Assembly (NCBI GenBank): GCA_019425105.1
Contig: JAHYYD010000017.1
Location: forward strand, 11,293-18,006
DNA from: Actinomycetota bacterium
GTDB taxonomy: Bacteria; Actinomycetota; Actinomycetes; Actinomycetales; Actinomycetaceae
DNA: 6,714 nucleotides
Direction of reading: 5' to 3'
How positions within the stretch are numbered: the stretch's first letter is position 1; the number at the start of each line of letters is the position of its first letter. Below are positions 1-5,618 of the stretch, in pieces. Below the pieces are notes generated by a model that ran no database searches, was not told the origin of the DNA, and saw nothing but the letters and a program-made list of their open reading frames with translations. The translations under genes and the position numbers were made by a program.

Positions 1-1517
1 ACCTCGCCGCGGAAGATTTCGCCGGTCTGGCCGTCGATGGCGATGGTGTCGTCGGCGGTCAGGACGAGGTCACCGATGGTGACGGTGCCGGCGGCTTCGT
101 CGATAACGAGGGACTCGGCGCCACACACGCAGGTCTTGCCCATGCCGCGGGCGACGACGGCGGCGTGCGAGGTCTTACCGCCGCGCGCGGTGAGGACGCC
201 CTCGGCGGCGACCATGCCGGGCAGGTCGTCGGGGTTGGTCTCGCGGCGCACGAGGACGGTCTTGACGCCTTCGCTGGCGGCTTCAATGGCCTGGGCGTTG
301 TTGAAGGCGATCTTGCCGACGGCGGCACCCGGGGAGGCGGCCATGCCTCGAGCGATGAGGTCCTTGTCGGCCTTGGCGTCGAACTGCGGGAACATCAGCT
401 GGGTGAGCTGGTCGCCGGTGACGCGGCCCAGGGCCTCGTCGCGGGTGATGAGCTTTTCGCCGAGGAGCTGGGTGGCGATACGGAACGCGGCGGCGGCGGT
501 GCGCTTGCCGACGCGGGTCTGGAGCATCCACAGCTTGCCGCGCTCGATCGTGAACTCGATGTCACACATGTCGCGGTAGTGGGTCTCAAGCTTGCGCATG
601 ATGGCGCGCAGCTCGTCATAAACGGGCTTGTTGATGCGCTCGAGGTCGGACAGGGCCAGCGTGTTGCGGATGCCGGCGACGACGTCCTCGCCCTGCGCGT
701 TCTCCAGGTAGTCGCCGTAGACGCCGGAGTGGCCGGAGGAGGGGTCGCGGGTGAAGCACACGCCGGTGCCGGAGTTTTCACCCATGTTGCCGAACACCAT
801 GGTGCAGATGTTGACGGCGGTGCCCAGGTCGTGGGGGATGCGCTCACGGCGGCGGTAGATGCGGGCGCGCTCGGTGTTCCAGGAGCGGAACACGGCCTCG
901 ATGCCCATGTCCATCTGGGTGCGGGGGTCCTGCGGGAAGTCGTTGCCGGTCTGTTCCTTGACGATGCCCTTGAAGGTTTCGACGAGGCCCTTGAGGTCCT
1001 CGGCGTTCAGCTCGGTGTCGCCCTTCACGCCGCGCGCGGCCTTGAGGGCGTCGAGGGCGTCGGAGAAGAGGTCGCCGTCGATGTCGAGGACTGTCTTGCC
1101 GAACATCTGGATGAGGCGGCGGTAGGAGTCCCACGCGAAGCGCTCGTTACCGCTAACGGCCGCGAGGCCGAGGACCGACTCATCGTTGAGGCCGATGTTC
1201 AGGACGGTTTCCATCATGCCGGGCATGGAGAACTTCGCGCCGCTTCGCACGGAGACGAGGAGCGGGTCGGAGGGGTCGCCCAGGTGGCGGCCCATCTGGT
1301 CTTCGACGCCGCGCAGGGCGCGGGTGACCTCGGTGGCCAACGACTCGGGAACCGTGGAGTCCTTGAGGTATGCACGGCATGCCTCGGTGGTGATCGTGAA
1401 GCCGGGGGGAACGGGCAGGCCGAGCTTCGTCATTTCGGCAAGGTTGGCTCCCTTTCCTCCGAGCAGGTCCTTCATGGACTTGTCACCCTCGGAGAAGTCG
1501 TACACATACTTGACCAT
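1..1517 (-). CDS. ppdK: Pyruvate, phosphate dikinase, N-terminal 505 residues (3' end outside window)
   Basis: The enzyme interconverts ATP + pyruvate + phosphate and AMP + phosphoenolpyruvate + diphosphate in the cytoplasm, linking glycolysis and gluconeogenesis at PEP. The translation opens MVKYVYDFSEG and has the dikinase nucleotide-binding signature GGKGANLAEM (residues 20-29, with Lys22), then SVRSGAKFSMPGMM (89-102, Arg91) and MLQTR (331-335) at the end of the ATP-grasp part. The phosphohistidine domain follows, with GGKTSHAAVVARGMG; Thr449 and His451 match the swivelling phospho-carrier site of the family. The frame stays open to the left edge, so the C-terminal PEP/pyruvate barrel (about 370 residues in the family, near 880 total) is not visible. 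The ATG at 1517 is chosen because GAGGA (1523-1527) lies 5 nt upstream and the N-terminus matches the family. The gene sits alone behind its own intergenic region, separate from the kinase cluster upstream. Identification is very secure. Confidence 0.97.
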   Translation of the reverse strand, partial: MVKYVYDFSEGDKSMKDLLGGKGANLAEMTKLGLPVPPGFTITTEACRAYLKDSTVPESLATEVTRALRGVEDQMGRHLGDPSDPLLVSVRSGAKFSMPGMMETVLNIGLNDESVLGLAAVSGNERFAWDSYRRLIQMFGKTVLDIDGDLFSDALDALKAARGVKGDTELNAEDLKGLVETFKGIVKEQTGNDFPQDPRTQMDMGIEAVFRSWNTERARIYRRRERIPHDLGTAVNICTMVFGNMGENSGTGVCFTRDPSSGHSGVYGDYLENAQGEDVVAGIRNTLALSDLERINKPVYDELRAIMRKLETHYRDMCDIEFTIERGKLWMLQTRVGKRTAAAAFRIATQLLGEKLITRDEALGRVTGDQLTQLMFPQFDAKADKDLIARGMAASPGAAVGKIAFNNAQAIEAASEGVKTVLVRRETNPDDLPGMVAAEGVLTARGGKTSHAAVVARGMGKTCVCGAESLVIDEAAGTVTIGDLVLTADDTIAIDGQTGEIFRGE

Positions 1518-1548
1518 CGTGGTCCTCAACTTCCGTGTTTGCGATGTC

Positions 1549-1566
1549 CGGCCCATCGACGGGCCG
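1549..1566 (-). other. Small GC hairpin in the ppdK leader
   Basis: CGGCCC (1549-1554) and GGGCCG (1561-1566) form a 6-bp stem around a 6-nt loop. It lies inside the predicted ppdK leader, about 30 nt before the start codon, and leaves the ribosome binding site free. No U-run follows, so it is not a terminator. It may only be chance in GC-rich DNA. Confidence 0.3.
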
Positions 1567-1578
1567 CTACCAGGGGTA

Positions 1579-1608
1579 AGAATACACGCTTCAAGGGACC
1601 TAGGTCAC
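1579..1608 (-). promoter_or_regulatory. Possible ppdK promoter
   Basis: Reading the minus strand, GTGACC (1608-1603, 4 of 6 to TTGACA) is followed after 18 nt by TATTCT (1584-1579, 4 of 6 to TATAAT). This would start transcription near 1572 and give a leader of about 55 nt before the ppdK ATG. The intergenic position, just after a terminator and just before an isolated gene, is where a promoter is expected. The match is weak, and in a GC-rich actinobacterium promoters often deviate, so this is a candidate only. Confidence 0.4.
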
Positions 1609-1610
1609 TT
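1593..1610. promoter_or_regulatory. 18-nt palindrome, possible operator of ppdK
   Basis: The sequence AAGGGACCTAGGTCACTT is an inverted repeat: the central 10 nt GACCTAGGTC (1597-1606) are a perfect palindrome, then one mismatched pair, then AAG/CTT pair again. There is no spacer, so it looks more like a binding site for a dimeric regulator than an RNA hairpin. It overlaps the candidate -35 element of ppdK, a position typical of a repressor site. No regulator family is assigned; the motif is not one I recognise with certainty. Confidence 0.45.
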
Positions 1611-1695
1611 CGAGACGCCCCGCCGTATGATTGTTCTGACATATGCGCGTCACAGACGAGGCCGGGGCAGCCACGCGCTCCCCCCTCCCCCTCGG

Positions 1696-1748
1696 AAAAG
1701 ACAGAAAAATGCTGGTGGGGCAGGCCGCCAGGCCCACCCCACCAGCAT
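1696..1748 (-). terminator. Intrinsic terminator after the FHA gene
   Basis: The 12-nt arms ATGCTGGTGGGG (1709-1720) and CCCCACCAGCAT (1737-1748) are perfectly complementary. The 16-nt loop can itself pair through GGCC (1723-1726) with GGCC (1731-1734). On the minus strand the stem is followed directly by TTTTT (1709-1705), then CTGTC and TTTT (1699-1696). The hairpin begins 12 nt after the FHA stop codon at 1761. This closes the signalling cluster and insulates ppdK, which lies downstream on the same strand. The U-run is on the minus strand only, so it acts in that direction. Confidence 0.92.
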
Positions 1749-1760
1749 CGATAAACGATG

Positions 1761-3077
1761 TCAGCGCACGCGGAACTCGATCGTGGTTCCCTCGCCCACG
1801 TCGATGAGGTCGCCGTCGTTCAGGGCGATCGTCACCATGGGGGTGACGTCTTGGAACGAGCCGTCGGCGTGACGTAGGACGGTGCCGTTCGCGCTGCCCA
1901 GGTCCATGAGGGCCCACGAGCCGGGCGTCGTCATCATGACGGCGCAGTGCGAACGGGAAATCTCGGTCTCGGGGCTGGGCACGCGCAGGACCGTGGCCAC
2001 GGGGCGGCCGGTCAGCGCGCGGGCATCGGGGTCACGGCCGATGACGACGTCGCGGGAGACCTCGACGGGCACGGTGCCGCCGTGAATCAGGAAGGCGACG
2101 GGGGCCGCGGGGCCGGAGTTCGCGGGGGCGAGGCGCAGGATGGTCGCCTCAGTGTCGGTCTCGGCGCCCAGGCCGGCCAGGCCCTCGGCGCTCATGGCCT
2201 CGGGGATGGCGGGAGGCTCAGCGACGGGAGGCTCAGCAACAACCTCGGACGAGGCCGGGGTGCCGGACTCGCCGAAACCGCCCTGGCGCTCGGCGGACTC
2301 GGCCGTATCGACCGGCGGCTCCTCGGCGTCGGCGACGACGTAGAGCTCGCCGGAGGGCTGCTCGGGCTCCTTCGCGGGCGCCTCCTCGGGGGGCTCCTCG
2401 ACGTGCTCGGCGGCGGCCTCGGGAACCTCCTTGGCGTCGGGGGTGCGCGAGGCGTGGCTCAGCGACACCGGACCGTTGCTGGTCGCAGCGAGGAACTGGG
2501 CCTCGACGGCGGCCAGGTCCACGGACGACGTGCGCGTGGAGGGTTCCGGCAGCTCCTCGCGGGCGTCGCGACGCGCGCGGCGCTCGTGGTCCGGAATGTC
2601 GGGGTTGATGAGGAAGCCCATCGTGTCGACGGGCATCGAGGCGAGGGCCTCGACCTCGTCGAGCGCACGGCCGATGCGGATCTCGCCAGCCTCGACGCGG
2701 TCGGCGGCGGGCACCATCCACGTGACCTCGTCGCCGTCAATGATCGTGGCCTCGAAGGTCTGCCACTCACCGGGGTCGAAGGGCCAGGCCCAGATCGGGT
2801 CGGTCCAGACCTGCTCGGTGATCTGGCCGGCGGCGCGCATGCGCAGCTGAATGCTGCCGAGGACCGTCAGGTAGGGCTGCTCGCCGGCGCAGTCGAGCAG
2901 GAGGGCGTCACCCTTCTCAGCCTGAACGTGGGACAGCCACGCCTGGGTGTCGGCGCGCCCCCACACCACGTCGGCCGCAGAGTCCGCGAAGTCGAGCGGA
3001 ACCAGCGCCGCGCCGAGGGGACCCGTGACGAGCATCGCGCCCTGCCCGCGGCACAGGAAACGTCCAATCTGAAGCAT
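1761..3077 (-). CDS. FHA-domain phosphothreonine-binding protein with a novel N-terminal region
   Basis: A 438-residue cytoplasmic protein with no signal peptide or membrane segment. The C-terminal FHA domain (about 320-438) has the family's key residues: Gly347-Arg348 in VVIGRDPD, Ser374-Arg375-Ser376-His377, and Asn397-Gly398 in SANGT, so it should bind phosphothreonine peptides. Before it lies a low-complexity linker rich in Glu, Pro and Ala (about 215-305), then ETDTEATILRL with Thr312, placed where GarA-type proteins carry a kinase-phosphorylated threonine. Residues 1-175 look folded (Trp-rich, for example WTDPIWAWPF) but I do not recognise a family. The ATG at 3077 shares its A with the TGA stop of the phosphatase gene (TGATG), indicating translational coupling; GAAGG lies just upstream. 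A strong terminator follows the stop. The likely role is adaptor or effector read-out of the neighbouring kinase. Domain call is secure; partner assignment is inferred. Confidence 0.93.
   Translation of the reverse strand: MLQIGRFLCRGQGAMLVTGPLGAALVPLDFADSAADVVWGRADTQAWLSHVQAEKGDALLLDCAGEQPYLTVLGSIQLRMRAAGQITEQVWTDPIWAWPFDPGEWQTFEATIIDGDEVTWMVPAADRVEAGEIRIGRALDEVEALASMPVDTMGFLINPDIPDHERRARRDAREELPEPSTRTSSVDLAAVEAQFLAATSNGPVSLSHASRTPDAKEVPEAAAEHVEEPPEEAPAKEPEQPSGELYVVADAEEPPVDTAESAERQGGFGESGTPASSEVVAEPPVAEPPAIPEAMSAEGLAGLGAETDTEATILRLAPANSGPAAPVAFLIHGGTVPVEVSRDVVIGRDPDARALTGRPVATVLRVPSPETEISRSHCAVMMTTPGSWALMDLGSANGTVLRHADGSFQDVTPMVTIALNDGDLIDVGEGTTIEFRVR
2211..2240 (-). repeat. Two 15-nt tandem units in the FHA linker
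   Basis: GGGAGGCTCAGC occurs at 2211-2222 and again at 2226-2237, a 15-nt period with one difference in the last three bases. It encodes two copies of an A-E-P-P-V-type pentapeptide in the flexible linker before the FHA domain. Such in-frame units can change linker length between strains by slippage without breaking the protein. Confidence 0.7.
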
Positions 3078-3949
3078 CAGTTACTGCCTTCTCTACGAGG
3101 GACCCGGCGAGCGGTCTCAATCGACGCCGGACGTACTGGTTGAATCATCCGATTCATGACATTCGATGTCAATGTTACTCGTGATTTGGTTCCTGCGTAA
3201 ACTACAACGGCGGTCGTATTGTCCCGTGTTCCCGTCTCCAGTGAGGCGCGCACGAGTCTGTCGGCCGTCCCCTGCGGACCGTCGCCGGCTGCAACAACCG
3301 CATGAATCTGCGAATCGCTCAGGACGCCGTGCACCCCATCTGTACAGATGACGGCCCGATCGCCTTCTTCCAGCGGCATGATTGTGTAGTCCGCTTTCAC
3401 ACTTCCGGTCTGTCCGGCACCCAGGGCCTTCGTCACAACATTCGCGGGAGGGATCACACGGGGCGCTCCCGAGGTGGCCGCGAGGTCGCGCGCCTCCTGC
3501 AGCGCCGAGTGATCGTGCGTGAGCTGGCGGATTCCACCGCCGCCCACAACATAGGCTCGCGAGTCACCCACGTTAAATGAGAGCCAGTAGGGCCCCTCGG
3601 CGGTGCGCAGCACCATGAGCCCCGACAGGGTCGTGCCGGGCGCGCTCATCGGATTATCGGCGGGCGCCAGCGACGCCACCGCGTTAGCCGCCGCGTCGAT
3701 CGCGACGGACAGGTCCACCAGGTCAACGGGGCGATTCCCGAGGCGGTCCGAGCTCAGAAACTCCTGCAGGGTAATAACGGCCCTCGACGAGGCCTGGGCC
3801 CCACCCAGGTGGCCACCCATTCCGTCGGCGACGGCGAAGACCGGAGGAACCGCCAGCCAGGAGTCCTCGTTCTCGGAGCGAACCGGACCGATATCGGTCG
3901 AGGCGCCCCATCGAACTGCGGGCCGTTCCGCGTGTTCCTCTAGAGACAT
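3077..3949 (-). CDS. PP2C-type Ser/Thr protein phosphatase
   Basis: A 290-residue soluble, metal-dependent phosphatase that should reverse phosphorylation by the adjacent kinase. All PP2C motifs are present in order: GPVRSENED (21-29, Arg24 and Asp29), VADGMGGH (40-47, metal-binding Asp42 and Gly43), PGTTL (104-108), NVGDSR (126-131), CTDGV (202-206, Asp204) and TRDNTT (241-246, Asp243). The catalytic domain ends near residue 252; a basic tail of about 38 residues follows. There is no membrane helix, unlike mycobacterial PstP. The ATG at 3949 is preceded by GAAGG and AAGGA within 14 nt. The gene lies 136 nt after the kinase stop and overlaps the FHA start by one base. Codon use is visibly less GC-rich than in the neighbours, especially in the tail (AAT, GTA, TCA, CGA, ACA and TTG are frequent). 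It resembles the phosphatase called prpC in bifidobacterial clusters; function is secure, the symbol is not. Confidence 0.95.
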   Translation of the reverse strand: MSLEEHAERPAVRWGASTDIGPVRSENEDSWLAVPPVFAVADGMGGHLGGAQASSRAVITLQEFLSSDRLGNRPVDLVDLSVAIDAAANAVASLAPADNPMSAPGTTLSGLMVLRTAEGPYWLSFNVGDSRAYVVGGGGIRQLTHDHSALQEARDLAATSGAPRVIPPANVVTKALGAGQTGSVKADYTIMPLEEGDRAVICTDGVHGVLSDSQIHAVVAAGDGPQGTADRLVRASLETGTRDNTTAVVVYAGTKSRVTLTSNVMNRMIQPVRPASIETARRVPRREGSN

Positions 3950-3994
3950 GAGCCTTCATCCTTTAGCTGCGTTGAGCGCGAGGGACTGCGCGCG

Positions 3995-4024
3995 ATACTA
4001 ACCATTTTACACCCGGCGTGACCA
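3995..4024 (-). promoter_or_regulatory. Possible internal promoter for the phosphatase and FHA genes
   Basis: On the minus strand TGGTCA (4024-4019, 4 of 6 to TTGACA) is separated by 18 nt from TAGTAT (4000-3995, 4 of 6 to TATAAT). A second -10-like hexamer, TAAAAT (4009-4004, 5 of 6), lies in the spacer but has no good -35. Transcription from the first pair would start near 3988, about 38 nt before the phosphatase ATG. This AT-richer patch stands out in an otherwise tightly packed GC-rich cluster. The candidate rests on position and weak matches. Confidence 0.4.
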
Positions 4025-4029
4025 GGGTC

Positions 4030-4064
4030 TCGTCCGACAAGAGCAGAGAGCGGACGAAAAAAGC
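4030..4064. other. Hairpin and A/T-run in the kinase-phosphatase gap
   Basis: TCGTCCG (4030-4036) pairs with CGGACGA (4051-4057) around a 14-nt loop, and an A-run continues from the right arm (about 4057-4062). On the minus strand, the direction of transcription, the T-run comes before the hairpin, which is the reverse of an intrinsic terminator. It may be a processing or stability element in the transcript, or no functional element at all. Confidence 0.35.
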
Positions 4065-4085
4065 AAACCGACTGATCGTAGTACG

Positions 4086-5618
4086 TCACGGGGCCTCCAC
4101 GCAGGCCTGCACCGGGTCGGACATGCGACCGGACGAGCGCGACACGGTCGTGATCTCGATGCAGTTCTGCCCGCTCGCACCGTCGACCGTCACGCTCGTC
4201 GACTCCACGCGACCGCGCGACGCCCCGGCAGCCCCCGAGCCCTCGTAGGCGTACAGGATGTCCTGGGGCGAGGGCCCGTCGGGAGCGGTCCACGTCCAGG
4301 TCACCATTCCGTCGGAGTACTGCCCGGACAAGCCCGACACCTGCGGGGGAGCTGAACCCAACGCGTCACCGGGGGCCGGGGAAGCACTCGTCGTCTCAGG
4401 TGCGGGAGAGATGCGCGTGAACGAGCCTTGGCCGCGCAACATTCCCACGATGAGGCCGGCCGCGATCACCGCGGCCAGCAGCGCCAGGAGCACGCCGGCG
4501 ACCGGGGACATCCCCTTTTTGGCCGCCGAGGGATCCTCGACGACGCGACGAGCCGAGACCTCGTCCGCGTCCCCGGATCGTTCGATCTTCCACGAGTCCG
4601 CAACCGCCTCGACGCCGCCGGAACCAGCCCCGCCCTCGAAGGAGTACGAGTTCGAGCGCAGGCGCGTCTTATCCGGATCGATGACGGGCGCACCGCGCAG
4701 GCGCGTCTTCTGGTCGCCCGCGGTGGGAGCCGAGGCCTTGGAGCGCTTCTCCTTGATCTCCATCTCGGTGCGCGGCAGGCCCAGCTCCTTCTGGACGCGT
4801 TGCAGGCCCTGACCGAACTCCATCGCCGAGGGCGTACGCTCGGCCGGGTCGATCGTCATCGCGGCACGCAGCACGCGCTCCAACTCCGCCGGGGCATCCG
4901 CACGCCCGAGGCCACGCATGCGTCCGCGCTGCACGCGGTTCGCGATCGACGCAGCCGAGTTGTCGCCGATCGGATCCTCGAAGGGGCTGCGCCCCGTCAC
5001 GAAGGTCCACGTCGTCGCAGCCAGCGCCCACACGTCCTGCAGGGGCGAGGCCGGGGAATTCACATCCTGCTGCTCCGGGGGCGCCCACAGCACCGAGAAA
5101 CCATCGAAGGCACCGACCTCGAGCTGACCCACCTTCGAGGCGACGCCGAAGTCCGCGAGCACCGGCTTGCCGTAGGAGTCCAGCATGATGTTCGACGGCT
5201 TAATGTCGCGATGCACGTAGCCCTGGCGGTGGAACATCTCCACGCCGCCGCTGATCTTAATCATCGTGTCGAGGGCCTTGTCGAGCGGCATCGGGCGCGC
5301 ACGCACCTGCGTGAGCAGGTCCGCGACCGGGCAATACTCCATGATCAGGTACGCGCGACCGTCGGCCGTCGTCCCCACGCCGTGCAGCTCGACGACCGAG
5401 GGGTGGCCGGCGAGCAGCGTCATCGCGTCAGCCTCGCGGTGCAGTTCCTTCGTGCCGCGCTCATCGCCCTGGGTACGCACGACCTTGATGGCCACCTCGC
5501 GGCTCGGCAGCTCTTGACGATAGAGGAAGACGTCGGCGAAGCCGCCCTGACCGAGCGGGCGCACCCATCGGAAGCCGGGAATATCAGGGCCCTTCAGGCC
5601 CGCGACCGGGGGCGTCAA
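4086..5618 (-). CDS. Membrane Ser/Thr protein kinase with Fn3-like extracellular domain
   Basis: A 510-residue Hanks-type kinase. Residues 15-275 hold the catalytic domain: LGQGGFADV nucleotide loop (22-30), VAIKVV with Lys45, helix-C Glu62, HRDIKPSN (136-143, Asp138, Asn143), DFG (Asp156), APPE (179-182) and DVWALA (195-200). All catalytic residues are present, so it should be active. The activation segment has no threonine, only Ser161 and Ser175. A juxtamembrane linker (about 285-370) carries two KTRLR motifs (Thr305, Thr318). One membrane helix (about 372-394, VAGVLLALLAAVIAAGLIVG) is followed by a Thr/Ser/Pro stretch and a domain of about 85 residues (425-510) resembling fibronectin type III, with Cys486 and Cys506 that could form a disulfide. 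There are no PASTA repeats, so this is not PknB/StkP of cell-wall sensing. The start is TTG at 5618, fixed by GGAGGAGG 4 nt upstream and by a 4-nt overlap with the preceding gene. It resembles Pkb2 of bifidobacteria in context. Confidence 0.95.
   Translation of the reverse strand: MTPPVAGLKGPDIPGFRWVRPLGQGGFADVFLYRQELPSREVAIKVVRTQGDERGTKELHREADAMTLLAGHPSVVELHGVGTTADGRAYLIMEYCPVADLLTQVRARPMPLDKALDTMIKISGGVEMFHRQGYVHRDIKPSNIMLDSYGKPVLADFGVASKVGQLEVGAFDGFSVLWAPPEQQDVNSPASPLQDVWALAATTWTFVTGRSPFEDPIGDNSAASIANRVQRGRMRGLGRADAPAELERVLRAAMTIDPAERTPSAMEFGQGLQRVQKELGLPRTEMEIKEKRSKASAPTAGDQKTRLRGAPVIDPDKTRLRSNSYSFEGGAGSGGVEAVADSWKIERSGDADEVSARRVVEDPSAAKKGMSPVAGVLLALLAAVIAAGLIVGMLRGQGSFTRISPAPETTSASPAPGDALGSAPPQVSGLSGQYSDGMVTWTWTAPDGPSPQDILYAYEGSGAAGASRGRVESTSVTVDGASGQNCIEITTVSRSSGRMSDPVQACVEAP
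4656..4709 (-). repeat. Direct repeat encoding the twin KTRLR motifs
   Basis: GCGCAGGCGCGTCTT occurs at 4656-4670 and at 4695-4709, identical over 15 nt and 39 nt (13 codons) apart in the same frame. Each copy encodes Lys-Thr-Arg-Leu-Arg in the kinase juxtamembrane linker, at Thr318 and Thr305. The first residues before each copy also agree in being acidic (DQ and PD before KTRLR). The exact nucleotide identity suggests a duplicated motif or strong constraint. Confidence 0.75.

Noticed and set aside
1626..1631. TATGAT on the plus strand as a -10 box
   Set aside because: No matching -35 at 16-18 nt and no plausible plus-strand gene downstream.
165..1754. 529-codon open frame on the plus strand opposite ppdK
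   Set aside because: It runs antisense to an unambiguous PPDK, is Gly/Ala/Val/Glu-rich, and reflects GC-biased third positions of the true gene.
1947..3143. 398-codon plus-strand frame opposite the FHA gene
   Set aside because: Low-complexity Gly/Leu/Arg-rich translation, no motif, no ribosome binding site, and the opposite strand has a clear FHA protein.
3166..3580. Two small plus-strand frames opposite the phosphatase gene
   Set aside because: The PP2C motifs on the minus strand cover this whole stretch; the small frames show no recognisable domain or start signal.
4030..4062. Intrinsic terminator between kinase and phosphatase
   Set aside because: On the transcribed strand the T-run precedes the hairpin, so the order is wrong for termination.
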